Positions 26,169 to 34,371 of a stretch of 45,767 nt of DNA are shown here, in pieces. Origin of the DNA: Flavobacteriaceae bacterium (GTDB lineage: Bacteria; Bacteroidota; Bacteroidia; Flavobacteriales; Flavobacteriaceae); NCBI GenBank assembly GCA_026988355.1, contig JALSLK010000056.1:1-45767 (forward strand), written 5' to 3'. The notes below the pieces were generated by a model. It saw nothing but the letters and a program-made list of their open reading frames with translations, had not been told where the DNA came from and did not search any database. Within the stretch, counting starts at the first letter, position 1. Each line of letters begins with the position of its first letter. The translations under genes were made by a program, and so were the position numbers.

Positions 26169-26313
26169 AATGCGCTAAATAGATTTAAAATATTTTTATG
26201 TTTTACAATCTTGAAATTTCAAGCATAGCATAGCTATGGTTTAAATTTAAAGTGCAGTAAAACGTGAAAAGATAAATAATTTATAGCGTATTTTGATGTT
26301 GAGTTGGTGTTAA
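26151..26313 (+). repeat. Palindromic MITE-like element, copy C (full length)
   Basis: About 163 bp from ATACCAATTCAATTTTGAAA to GATGTTGAGTTGGTGTTA, an imperfect palindrome centred on CATAGCTATG at 26229-26238. The terminal inverted repeats both read TACCAA(T/C)TCAA inward. The left end supplies the stop codon of the orphan sorting domain. Part of the 384-bp gene-free stretch 26169-26552, which also holds a long inverted repeat and a direct-repeat pair. Confidence 0.85.
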
Positions 26314-26339
26314 CAAACAATTAATCTTAAAATAAGAAA

Positions 26340-26388
26340 TTTTTAGGTTGCCTTTAAAATTCACATAAATTTTAAAGGCAACTAAAAA
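26340..26388. repeat. Long near-perfect inverted repeat
   Basis: About 22 bp of stem (26340-26361 with 26367-26388) with one bulged G and a short loop. It is flanked by A/T runs on either side, so it could terminate transcription in either direction. It separates repeat copy C from the promoter region of the lipoprotein gene at 26553. Confidence 0.65.
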
Positions 26389-26402
26389 TAAAAAGCAATT
26401 AT

Positions 26403-26434
26403 TCGAATTCTAAAAAACAAAACACATATACTAA
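26403..26434 (+). promoter_or_regulatory. Second direct-repeat pair, candidate LytTR operator
   Basis: TCGAATTCTAA (26403-26413) and ACATATACTAA (26424-26434) are each 9/11 matches to the ACGAATACTAA repeat found at 24862. They are again exactly 21 nt apart. They lie upstream of the lipoprotein gene at 26553. Confidence 0.4.
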
Positions 26435-26552
26435 TAAATTCACTACAAATTCAAAAATATGTATTGAATATTACGTTTTTTATAACAAATTTGAACAAGT
26501 ATATTTAAGGAGAAAAGGAGTATCCTTAATAAAATCAATTAAATTTAATATT

Positions 26553-27098
26553 ATGAATTATTTAAAAAACCCAATGTACCTTATATTAATCCTTTTTTTT
26601 GGATTATTATCCTGTAATACCAATGAGGATGCCATAGATGATGCAGAAGAAGAGATAAATCAATTAGAAAAAAAAGCTAGTGACTCTAGAGACGATACTT
26701 CCAATAATAAAATGTCTTGTAATGACTTAATATATGACTCTGTCAATTGTACATTTACAACAGGATGTTCTCTTGATACAAATACAGCTACAAAACAATT
26801 TATGGTTGACAAACTAAATTGTTATTTAGAAACATTACCTGCTAATCGCAGTTGGGATGGAGATCCAATTGTGATACCTTTCTCTAAAAATTTAACAAAT
26901 TGTTGTTATCCTGCATACGCATTTAATAGTAAAGTAAATAGTTGGAGAAATACCGCTCAAAATAATAGACCAAATAGCGATTATCTAATTATTGGATACG
27001 AATTAAACGAATATTATATGACAACAGCTAATGTAAAAGTTACCTATAGAAAAATGAATACTATAATTAGACCAACAGATTTTATTCAAAAAAGGTAA
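26553..27098 (+). CDS. Cys-rich lipoprotein of unknown function
   Basis: A 181-aa protein. Signal peptide with lipobox LLSC (C21), then an acidic coiled linker (DAIDDAEEEINQLEKK), then a compact domain with cysteines in MSCNDL, VNCTFTTGCSL, KLNCYLE and NCCYPA that suggest disulfide bonding. The end is basic (TVKVTYRKMNTIIRP-like). No recognised family. It is a single-gene unit with a perfect terminator behind it and a direct-repeat pair in front, parallel to the lipoprotein gene at 24960. Confidence 0.75.
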   Translation: MNYLKNPMYLILILFFGLLSCNTNEDAIDDAEEEINQLEKKASDSRDDTSNNKMSCNDLIYDSVNCTFTTGCSLDTNTATKQFMVDKLNCYLETLPANRSWDGDPIVIPFSKNLTNCCYPAYAFNSKVNSWRNTAQNNRPNSDYLIIGYELNEYYMTTANVKVTYRKMNTIIRPTDFIQKR

Positions 27099-27139
27099 TG
27101 CTTTTAACCTCTGTTCGATAAAAATTTATCTAAACTGTA

Positions 27140-27189
27140 AATAACTAAAAAAGCCAACAAAACTAGATTTGTTGGCTTTTTTAGTTATT
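27140..27189 (+). terminator. Strong rho-independent terminator
   Basis: A perfect 22-bp stem (27140-27161 with 27168-27189) with a 6-nt loop. The G/C core GCCAAC/GTTGGC is flanked by A and T runs, so it can act in both directions. Confidence 0.9.
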
Positions 27190-27242
27190 TTAATTCTAGG
27201 GTTGTATTTTTGGTTTCTATTAGAATTAAATTTATTACACTT

Positions 27243-28004
27243 TTGAAACTATTTTCACTTATACTAAACACCATTCCAAGACCTTATTTAATTAAAATAA
27301 GCTATTTGGTACGACCCTTTTTTACATTGTTTTATAAAGGAACAAAATATATAGATCCTATAGATGGTAAAGGATTTCGTAAATTTTTACCTTATGGCTA
27401 TGGTACACAAAGACCAAATGTATTGTCGCCAAGTACCTTGTCTTTAGAACGACATCGCTTACTTTGGTTATATTTAAAAAAGGAAACAGATTTTTTTACT
27501 GCTCCCAAAAAAGTACTGCACATGGCACCTGAACAATGCTTTTTAAAACGTTTTAAAAAACTTAAAAATTTAGACTATACTACGGCAGATTTGTATTCGC
27601 CTATTGTAGATGTTAAAGCAAATATTCTCGATTTACCTTTTAAAGACAATAGTTTCGATGTTGTATTTTGTAATCACGTATTAGAACATATTACAGACGA
27701 TAAAAAAGCCATGCAAGAACTCTATCGTGTTTTAAAACCAAATGGAATGGGAATTTTTCAAATTCCACAAGATATAACTTTAGAAAAAACGTACGAAGAT
27801 TTTAGTATTACTTCGCCAGAAGAACGTGCTAAACATTTTGGACAATACGATCATGTTCGTGTTTACGGTAAAGATTATTTTAATCGTCTTCGTTCTGTTG
27901 GGTTTAAAGTCGATGAAATAAATTACTCTAAAAAAATTACTGCCGATTTGGTAGATAAATATCGTTTACTAAAAGGAGAAATTTTACCTGTTTGTTATAA
28001 ATAA
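27243..28004 (+). CDS. SAM-dependent methyltransferase (class I)
   Basis: A 253-aa protein with a Methyltransf_11-type core: VLHMAPEQCFLKRF in place of the usual glycine-rich motif I, then TTADLYSP, DVKANILDLPFKDNSFDVVFCNHVLEHI and MQELYRVLKPNGMGIFQIP. The substrate is unknown. The N-terminal segment (about 20 residues, LILNTIPRPYLIKISYL) is hydrophobic/amphipathic. The start is taken as TTG at 27243 because the in-frame TTG at 27210 lies inside a TATTTTTG -7 box (27205-27212) and no ATG is available. This start is moderately sure. Confidence 0.8.
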   Translation: MKLFSLILNTIPRPYLIKISYLVRPFFTLFYKGTKYIDPIDGKGFRKFLPYGYGTQRPNVLSPSTLSLERHRLLWLYLKKETDFFTAPKKVLHMAPEQCFLKRFKKLKNLDYTTADLYSPIVDVKANILDLPFKDNSFDVVFCNHVLEHITDDKKAMQELYRVLKPNGMGIFQIPQDITLEKTYEDFSITSPEERAKHFGQYDHVRVYGKDYFNRLRSVGFKVDEINYSKKITADLVDKYRLLKGEILPVCYK

Positions 28005-28060
28005 TACCTCTTTGATTTTTGGCTTATTTTGAGGTCAACTTGGTATAAACACCTAATATT

Positions 28061-28525
28061 ATGAAAGAATTAATTGAAAAATTTTATACTGCATTCCAAA
28101 ATTTAGATGCCGAAAAAATGTGTGCTTGTTATCACGATACTATCGAATTTGAAGATCCTGCTTTTGGAAAATTACATGGCGACAAAGCTAAAAACATGTG
28201 GCGTATGCTATGTCAGAATGCAAAAGATTTAAAAATTGAATTTTCGGATATTATTATTGATGGAAATACTGCTACAACACATTGGGAAGCGTATTATACT
28301 TTTAGTAAGACTGGAAGAAAAGTACATAATAGTATCGATGCTACGTTTGAGTTTAAAGATAATAAAATCAGTAAACATACAGACACATTTAATTTACATA
28401 AATGGGCAAAACAAGCAATGGGTTTTAAAGGTTTATTACTTGGAGGTACTTCTTTTTTTAAGAACAAATTAAACGAACAAACCAATATATTGTTAGAGAA
28501 ATTTGAAGCAAAACACACGCTATAA
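28061..28525 (+). CDS. NTF2-like (SnoaL-like) protein
   Basis: A 154-aa cytoplasmic protein of the cone-shaped alpha+beta NTF2-like fold: IEKFYTAFQNLDAEKMCACY, IEFEDPAFGKLHGDKA and WEAYYTFSKTGRKVHNS. Such proteins bind small molecules or act as isomerases or hydrolases; no specific activity can be assigned. Its 3' end overlaps the end of batE on the opposite strand by 6 nt. Confidence 0.82.
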   Translation: MKELIEKFYTAFQNLDAEKMCACYHDTIEFEDPAFGKLHGDKAKNMWRMLCQNAKDLKIEFSDIIIDGNTATTHWEAYYTFSKTGRKVHNSIDATFEFKDNKISKHTDTFNLHKWAKQAMGFKGLLLGGTSFFKNKLNEQTNILLEKFEAKHTL

Positions 28526-29296
28526 TTCTTTTAATTCCGAACTAACTATCCAACCAGTTTGACCATCGGCAATTTTAATTTTTTTCCAATTATCTACGCT
28601 TTCTAAAACGGTAACTTTGGTTCCTTCGTGTAATTCAAAGGCATTTTCGCTAGATAACATCGGTGCGCTTTTTATACTTGTTTGTTGTATAAAAATAATG
28701 GCTTCTTTTTTATTCTTATTTACTTTAAAAGTGTACATTGCAAAAACAACACTCAACACCATAAACAAAATACTTAGTATACTTGCAACAAAATAAAAAC
28801 GTTTTTTAATACTACTTCGTGAAAAATGATATACCAAAAATAATAATGCAAATAATATCGATAAAAAAACAGCGACATACGCCCAAGAATTATAATGTAA
28901 CTTTTCTATAAGATTCTTAGATAGTTTTTGAAATAATGTTGTTGGCAATGCTTCAATATTATCAATAGTCATTCGTTTTGCAAAATCGAGATTTACCTTT
29001 ACGTCTTTGTTATTTGGTGCCAATTGTAATGCTTTTTCATAATAAAATATTGCTGGTGCTACTTGGTTTGTTTTATAATATGCGTTTGCTAAATTATAAT
29101 ACAAATCGACCGAGTGTTTTTCTAATTTCTCTACTTGTAAAAACTTTTCAATAGCTTCATTATATTTTTCTGAAGTATATAATTTATTACCTTCTACAAA
29201 AAGACTATTTCCATTTTGTGAAAATGCTACTTGTAAAGTAACTAGTATTAAAAAGATACTTATTTTATATATGATATGTTTTTTATTGGTATACAT
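28520..29296 (-). CDS. batE: BatE, TPR and SH3-domain protein
   Basis: A 258-aa protein, last gene of the bat operon. Signal-like segment 8-26, TPR repeats about 30-105 (YYNLANAYYKTNQVAPAIFYYEKAL), two membrane segments about 138-157 and 167-190, then a bacterial SH3 domain 200-258 (VTVLESVDNWKKIKIADGQTGWI). It matches BatE of the Bacteroides aerotolerance operon, a membrane assembly of uncertain biochemical role. The start lies 16 nt after the batD stop. Confidence 0.9.
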   Translation of the reverse strand: MYTNKKHIIYKISIFLILVTLQVAFSQNGNSLFVEGNKLYTSEKYNEAIEKFLQVEKLEKHSVDLYYNLANAYYKTNQVAPAIFYYEKALQLAPNNKDVKVNLDFAKRMTIDNIEALPTTLFQKLSKNLIEKLHYNSWAYVAVFLSILFALLFLVYHFSRSSIKKRFYFVASILSILFMVLSVVFAMYTFKVNKNKKEAIIFIQQTSIKSAPMLSSENAFELHEGTKVTVLESVDNWKKIKIADGQTGWIVSSELKEL

Positions 29297-29312
29297 TTTC
29301 TACTAAAAAATA

Positions 29313-31088
29313 TTAAATTTGTCTATCTAAATCCATAATAATTTCTTTTGCTTTTTCATATTCTTTTTCCATTTGCAAATTAGAAATTGGTGTATATCTT
29401 GCAAAATCGCAATCTTCTAACACTTTTAAAAATTGCGTAATACTTTGGTCTTTTACTTCTTTATTTTCTAAAATAGAACGGATTTTTTCTTTACTTATTT
29501 CCGATGTTTCTACTTGTAATTTTGCCTTTAAATAATTGTGTAATGCTTTTTCTAATGCGATATAAAAAGGTTCTTTATTTCCGAGTTGTTTTTGTGCTTC
29601 TGATAAATATTTTTTAGCTAATTTATCTGCTTTTCGTTGTTTGTTTCCAATAATATCGTCATCTCGTTCTCTTTTTTTCTTTCCAATATAAATTCCTAAT
29701 GGAATGGATAGTAATGGTAATAGTAATAGTAAATAGAATAATGTAGACTTAAAAAAATCTGGTTTTTGTGCAATCGAAATCAATTTGGTTTTGGTATGAA
29801 TAAACCGAATATCGGTATCGTTTATAACATTGTTTTTACGAGTTGCTATTGGTGTTTCGTCATTGTCTTTTGGCATTTTTCCATCTGGAACATCTACTAT
29901 AATAGAAACGCTATTTAATGTTTTGTAAGTTTCTGTTTTAGGGTTAAAAAAGCTAAAACTTAGTGCTGGTATTTTATATTTTCCTCTGTATTGTGGTACT
30001 AATGTATAGGTTTCTTTTACACTTCCAGAAAGTCCTCTTAAATTCGTTCTAATATTTTCTTTGTGTTCTGGTTCGTATTGCTCTAGTCCTTTTGGTGTTT
30101 CTAATTTTGGCAAACTTAATAATTTTAGATTTCCAGTTCCAGAAACAATTACTTTTAATTGTACACTTTCGTTTGCTTTTAAAATGCTTTTTGTACTATT
30201 CACTTTAAATGCAAAATCTCCTACTGCTCCAGAAAAATTACTTGGTTTTCCTTCTTCTGGTAACGCTTTTACCTGTATTGTTCTTCTTCCTGAAGAGAGT
30301 ATTAGGTTCACTTGTTTTTGCCCTCGAATTCTTCTTCCAAAAAAATCTCTTTGTACACCTCCTGTTGCTACTATTGCAGAGATGTCTATTTCGAATGGAC
30401 TAATACTTAATTTTCCTGCTCGTTGTGGAATTAATACATCTTTTCGTAAAATATAGTAGGACATTTTTTTTCCTTTATATTCTCCTTTCCTTTCTGTTAA
30501 TTGTCCTATTTTAATATTCTGATTCCAAAATCCGTTAAATGTTGGTGCTTTTGATTCTCTTTCGTTATTTACTGCTGCTTGATTTCGATCCATATATAAT
30601 TTATAAACTACAGAAATACTTTCGCCTACATACGGATTTACATTGGATACTTCGGCTACTAAAAAGATATTTTCTTTTGCTATTAAACTTGGATCGTTAG
30701 GATTAGCTGCTTTTTTGGTTGCTTTACTTACTGTAATTTGAACCGTATTGGAACTAATTATCTTTTCATTATAACTAACCGTAGCCGAAGGTATGGTAAA
30801 TTTTCCTTTGCTTTTTGGTTGCAATGTATAAGTAAAAGATTGCGAAAAGGATTGTTTTCCGTTTATATACTGAAAATTAGTACTTTGCATTGGTCCTGCT
30901 ACTACCTTGAAATTTTTAAAATCTGGTGGTGTAAAATCATCTGCTCCTTGCTTATCTATCGAAAAAGTTATGCGCAATCGATCGTTTAAACCAAGTTGTT
31001 TTTTACTTACCGTTGCTTTAAAACTTTGTGCTATTATTGGTAAACTTACCAATATTAATAGGTATAATATGCTATTCCTTTTTTTCAT
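29313..31088 (-). CDS. batD: BatD, oxygen-tolerance membrane protein
   Basis: A 591-aa protein. Signal peptide 1-20 (ending IIAQS), then a long extracytoplasmic beta-rich region with the BatD pattern (DRLRITFSIDKQGADDFTPPDFKNFKVVAGP, SYTLQPKSKGKFTIPSATV written here only in part), one membrane segment at about 445-466, and a charged cytoplasmic tail. Usual family length. It lies between batC and batE, as in other Bacteroidota bat operons. Confidence 0.92.
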   Translation of the reverse strand: MKKRNSILYLLILVSLPIIAQSFKATVSKKQLGLNDRLRITFSIDKQGADDFTPPDFKNFKVVAGPMQSTNFQYINGKQSFSQSFTYTLQPKSKGKFTIPSATVSYNEKIISSNTVQITVSKATKKAANPNDPSLIAKENIFLVAEVSNVNPYVGESISVVYKLYMDRNQAAVNNERESKAPTFNGFWNQNIKIGQLTERKGEYKGKKMSYYILRKDVLIPQRAGKLSISPFEIDISAIVATGGVQRDFFGRRIRGQKQVNLILSSGRRTIQVKALPEEGKPSNFSGAVGDFAFKVNSTKSILKANESVQLKVIVSGTGNLKLLSLPKLETPKGLEQYEPEHKENIRTNLRGLSGSVKETYTLVPQYRGKYKIPALSFSFFNPKTETYKTLNSVSIIVDVPDGKMPKDNDETPIATRKNNVINDTDIRFIHTKTKLISIAQKPDFFKSTLFYLLLLLPLLSIPLGIYIGKKKRERDDDIIGNKQRKADKLAKKYLSEAQKQLGNKEPFYIALEKALHNYLKAKLQVETSEISKEKIRSILENKEVKDQSITQFLKVLEDCDFARYTPISNLQMEKEYEKAKEIIMDLDRQI

Positions 31089-31174
31089 TTATTTTGCGAT
31101 TAACCATCGTTTTTTATAAAATAATTAGGACTATTTTTCGCTTCTAATTTAGAAGTGCTAAATCTAATAAAATT

Positions 31175-32026
31175 TTACCAATCTTTATCTTGTTTTACTT
31201 TTCTTCCTCTTTCTTTTTTTGCATTCATTTTCTTTTGGGTTTTATTCTCTTCATTATTCATTGCTTCCAAAAGTTGTTTTACTTGATCTGGCGATAATTT
31301 ACTTTTTTGTGGTTTTGGCTGTTGCTGTTCTTTTTTGTCTTTATCTTTTTTTCCTTTTCCATCATCCTTATCCTTTTTGTCTTTTTTATTTTTATCGTCG
31401 TCTCCTTTTTTATCTTTGTCTTTATCTCCTTTTTTATCCTTATCTTTTTCGTTCTTCTTATCTTTGTTTTTATCTTTTTTATCTTTGTCTTTCTTGTCCT
31501 TATCTTTATTTTTATCTTTTTTATCGTCCTTCTTATCGTCTTTTTTATCTTTATCTTTCTGTTGCTGCTCTTTCAGCATTTTTTGTGCTAAAGCCAAATT
31601 ATATCGTGTTTCATCGTCTTTCGGATTTTTTCTAAGTGCATCTTTGTAGGCTTTTACTGCTTGTTCGTATTTTTTTTCTTTCATCGCAATATTTCCTAAA
31701 TTATGGTAACTATCTGCTTTAATAAAATTATCGCTTGTCGTTTTGGAAACCAATTCATATTGTTTTTTAGCTTCTTCTATTTTATTTTGTAGAAATTGTG
31801 TATTTCCATAATTATAATTGGATTTGTCGTAACTTGGACTTATTGCTATTGCTTTTTTATATTCATTTTCTGCTTTTACATATTCTCCTTGGTCGTACAA
31901 TTTATTTCCTTTACGGATTAGATTTTTTGTCTCCGTCGTAATTTCCATATTTTTATCGGATGGCTTTTCTTTTTGTGAATAAGCTATCGCTGTAAACAGA
32001 ACTAATAGGTATATTATTTTTTTCAT
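31175..32026 (-). CDS. batC: BatC, TPR protein with Lys/Asp-rich region
   Basis: A 283-aa protein. Signal peptide 1-17 (ending IAYSQ), TPR repeats about 28-155, a striking Lys/Asp-only low-complexity stretch of roughly 80 residues at about 160-240 built on KDKDKK and DKKDDKK units, then a conserved C-terminal LSPDQVKQLLEAMNNEE motif. The ATG at 32026 is preferred over an in-frame ATG at 32068 inside batB because it directly begins a normal signal peptide. Gap to batB is 25 nt. Confidence 0.9.
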   Translation of the reverse strand: MKKIIYLLVLFTAIAYSQKEKPSDKNMEITTETKNLIRKGNKLYDQGEYVKAENEYKKAIAISPSYDKSNYNYGNTQFLQNKIEEAKKQYELVSKTTSDNFIKADSYHNLGNIAMKEKKYEQAVKAYKDALRKNPKDDETRYNLALAQKMLKEQQQKDKDKKDDKKDDKKDKNKDKDKKDKDKKDKNKDKKNEKDKDKKGDKDKDKKGDDDKNKKDKKDKDDGKGKKDKDKKEQQQPKPQKSKLSPDQVKQLLEAMNNEENKTQKKMNAKKERGRKVKQDKDW

Positions 32027-32051
32027 TATCGTTTCTTTTTTGTTCTGCGAA

Positions 32052-33092
32052 TTAACTCTTTTTCTCATTAAACAAATTTAATTTTTGTATCCATTTTGTT
32101 TTTTTATCGAATAACAATATATCTAATATTAAAAACAAGATTCCCAATCCTACAAACCATTGAAATTGATCTTTATAGTCTGAAAATTGCTTGGTTTCAA
32201 ATTCTTTTTTCTGTGCATTATTCAACATTTTAGTAATATAATCTACGGTTTTTGTTGTGTTATTTCCATAGAGGTATTTTCCTTTTCCTTCTGTAGCTAT
32301 TTGTTTTAGTGTCTCGTCTTGTAATTTGGTTATTACCACTTCGCCTTTTCTATCTTTTTTATAGCCTAAGAAACTATTTCCCATTTTTATTTTAATTGGT
32401 CCTCCTTTTGCTGTTCCAACACCAATAGTATATACCTTAATTCCTTCTTTAGAAAGCTGGTCTGTTATACTTGTTTTACTATCGCCATGATCTTCTCCAT
32501 CAGATAATAATATTAAAAACCGATTGGTTTGCTCGTCGTTATCGTAATATGTTTTTGCTAGTAGTAAGGCTTCATTTATGGCTGTTCCTTGACTAGATAC
32601 CATATCTGGACTTGCATTTTGTAAAAACATTTTTGCTGCTGCTTGATCGGTTGTTATTGGCAATAACGGATAGGCATTTCCTGCATATATAATAATTCCA
32701 ATACGATCACTTCCTAAATTGTCTATGGTTTTGGATATAATTTGCTTTGCTTTTGCTAGTCTACTTGGTGCAATATCTTCACAAAGCATACTTTTTGAAA
32801 CGTCTAAAGCAAATACGATATCTACACCTTCTCTTTTAATGGTTTTTAATTTGGTTCCCATTTTTGGGTTTACCAATGCTATAATTAAGGCTGATAAGCC
32901 TAAAGCAACCATTATAATTTTAAGAACGGATTTAAAATTAGAACGTTCTGGACTTAATTTGTCTAACAAATTTAAGTCTGCAAATTGTTTTTGCTTTTTC
33001 TTTTTCCAAAGAAATACCAAAAGGTAAGCAGTAAACAAAATGGCTATTGCTATAAAGTAGGTAAAATATGTTTTTTCTTCTAATTGATACAT
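32052..33092 (-). CDS. batB: BatB, VWA-domain membrane protein
   Basis: A 346-aa protein. Membrane segments at about 11-28 and 58-75 and near the C-terminus, with a von Willebrand A domain about 90-280. The MIDAS metal site is D97-V-S-K-S101 with downstream LLSDGEDHGDS. It probably forms a complex with BatA at the inner membrane. The batB start lies only 9 nt from the left terminal repeat of the GxxExxY element, so its translation signals may have been altered by the insertion. Confidence 0.92.
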   Translation of the reverse strand: MYQLEEKTYFTYFIAIAILFTAYLLVFLWKKKKQKQFADLNLLDKLSPERSNFKSVLKIIMVALGLSALIIALVNPKMGTKLKTIKREGVDIVFALDVSKSMLCEDIAPSRLAKAKQIISKTIDNLGSDRIGIIIYAGNAYPLLPITTDQAAAKMFLQNASPDMVSSQGTAINEALLLAKTYYDNDEQTNRFLILLSDGEDHGDSKTSITDQLSKEGIKVYTIGVGTAKGGPIKIKMGNSFLGYKKDRKGEVVITKLQDETLKQIATEGKGKYLYGNNTTKTVDYITKMLNNAQKKEFETKQFSDYKDQFQWFVGLGILFLILDILLFDKKTKWIQKLNLFNEKKS

Positions 33093-33101
33093 TTGTTATT
33101 C

Positions 33102-33376
33102 TTAACCACAAAGGACACAAAGCTTTACACAATGGTCACAAAGTTTTTGTTTTATAATTGTCCGTTTATAACTCTTTTAATTCCGTTTTTTTTAATTCAT
33201 AATATAAGCACTCTTCATATACACTTTCTAATAGTCCAGGACCTAACTGCTTGTGGACTTTTAAAGAAGATTCAAATACAATTTTTGCTATTTCATTTTC
33301 TATTTTCATTTATTTTATATCATCTTATTAATTTAATAGTGAGCCTTGCGTAAGACTTTGTGTCCTTCGTGGTTAA
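33102..33376 (-). mobile_element. Small GxxExxY element with 21-bp terminal inverted repeats, inside the bat operon
   Basis: Terminal inverted repeats at 33102-33122 and 33356-33376 are identical at 20 of 21 positions and begin TTAACCAC(A/G)AAGGACACA. Additional CACAAAG copies lie inside the left end. The only gene is a truncated GxxExxY frame. The right repeat supplies the TAA stop of batA (33373-33375). There is no transposase, so any movement would need help in trans. Confidence 0.65.
33166..33309 (-). pseudogene. Truncated GxxExxY (PD-(D/E)XK nuclease-like) protein
   Basis: A 47-aa frame with ATG at 33309. It carries the family signature HKQLGPGLLESVYEECLYYE (G-LL-E-SV-Y), which normally opens a protein of about 125 aa. 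Here the frame ends with LKKTELKEL and a stop, so the nuclease core that should follow is lost. The remaining 40 bp to the left repeat has no room for it. GxxExxY proteins are often multicopy; their function is not established. Confidence 0.75.
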
Positions 33377-34371
33377 ATAAAACTTCTAAAAACCGTAAAT
33401 CGCAATAACATCTCTAACAGTATTAAAAACCCTGCTAAGAGTACAAATGGTCTAAACATTTCTTCGAAATTGGTATATTTAAATTCTTCTATTTTTGTTT
33501 TTTCTAATTTATTTATTTCATCGTATACTTTAGTAAGTTTACTATTGCTTGTTGCTCTAAAATATTTCCCTTCGGTTTCTTTTGCAATATATTTTAGTAA
33601 AGTTTCATCAATTTCAACTGGAGCATTTCTAAAAATTAATTTTCCATCCATTCCTTTAGCTACAGGAAACATTGCTGTACCGTTTGTTCCTAGTCCGATA
33701 GTATATACTTTTATATTTAAAGCTTTTGCCAATTCGGTTGCTGTTTTTGGATCGATATTTCCCGAATTATTTACACCATCTGTCAATAAAATAATAACTT
33801 TAGATTTTGCTTTACTTTCTTTTAATCTATTTACGGCAGATCCTAATCCCATTCCAATAGCTGTACCTCCTTCTAATTGTCCCCAGCGCAATCTTCGGAT
33901 AGAACTTTTTACTATTCGTTTATCGCTAGTTATTGGAGTTTGTGTGTAACTTTCTCCTGCATAAACCACCAATCCAATTCTGTCGTTTGGTCTTTTATCA
34001 ATAAAATTACTTGCTACTTTTTTTAGTGCTTCTAATCGGTTTGGTTTTAAATCTTTGGCTAACATACTTGCCGAAACATCTATTGCCATTACTATATCTA
34101 TTCCTTTATTGGATTTTGTTTTTGTGGTTACTTCTTTATTTCGTGGTCTCGCTAATGCTACAATTAATGCTGCAATTGCAAGTAATCGAAGTATGTACAA
34201 TAATGGTTTTAGTTTAGACAATATATTTCCCGAACCAAACGATTTTGTATTGGAAAACGAGATGGTTGCCATATCTTTTTTATTTGTAAAAAAATGCCAT
34301 AGTGCGATAATTGGTACAAATACCAATAGCCATAATAATTCTGGATTTGCAAATTCAAATTTACTTAACAT
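33373..34371 (-). CDS. batA: BatA, VWA-domain membrane protein
   Basis: A 332-aa protein. Membrane segments about 11-27, 56-75 and near 305-325, with a VWA domain about 90-290. The MIDAS site is D98-V-S-A-S102, with LLTDGVNNSGN downstream. It overlaps the preceding BatD-like gene by 11 nt. Its stop codon lies in the terminal repeat of the inserted element, so the last codons (near RSFI) could differ from relatives. Confidence 0.93.
   Translation of the reverse strand: MLSKFEFANPELLWLLVFVPIIALWHFFTNKKDMATISFSNTKSFGSGNILSKLKPLLYILRLLAIAALIVALARPRNKEVTTKTKSNKGIDIVMAIDVSASMLAKDLKPNRLEALKKVASNFIDKRPNDRIGLVVYAGESYTQTPITSDKRIVKSSIRRLRWGQLEGGTAIGMGLGSAVNRLKESKAKSKVIILLTDGVNNSGNIDPKTATELAKALNIKVYTIGLGTNGTAMFPVAKGMDGKLIFRNAPVEIDETLLKYIAKETEGKYFRATSNSKLTKVYDEINKLEKTKIEEFKYTNFEEMFRPFVLLAGFLILLEMLLRFTVFRSFI

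Noticed and set aside
28005-28060. Further diverged copy of the palindromic element
   Set aside because: GAGGTCAACTTGGTATAA resembles the right terminus, but the centre and left half do not match, so it is too weak to list.
31219-31649. Plus-strand Phe/Leu/Ile-rich frames opposite batC
   Set aside because: They are the reverse complement of the Lys/Asp low-complexity region, which gives hydrophobic-looking artefacts.
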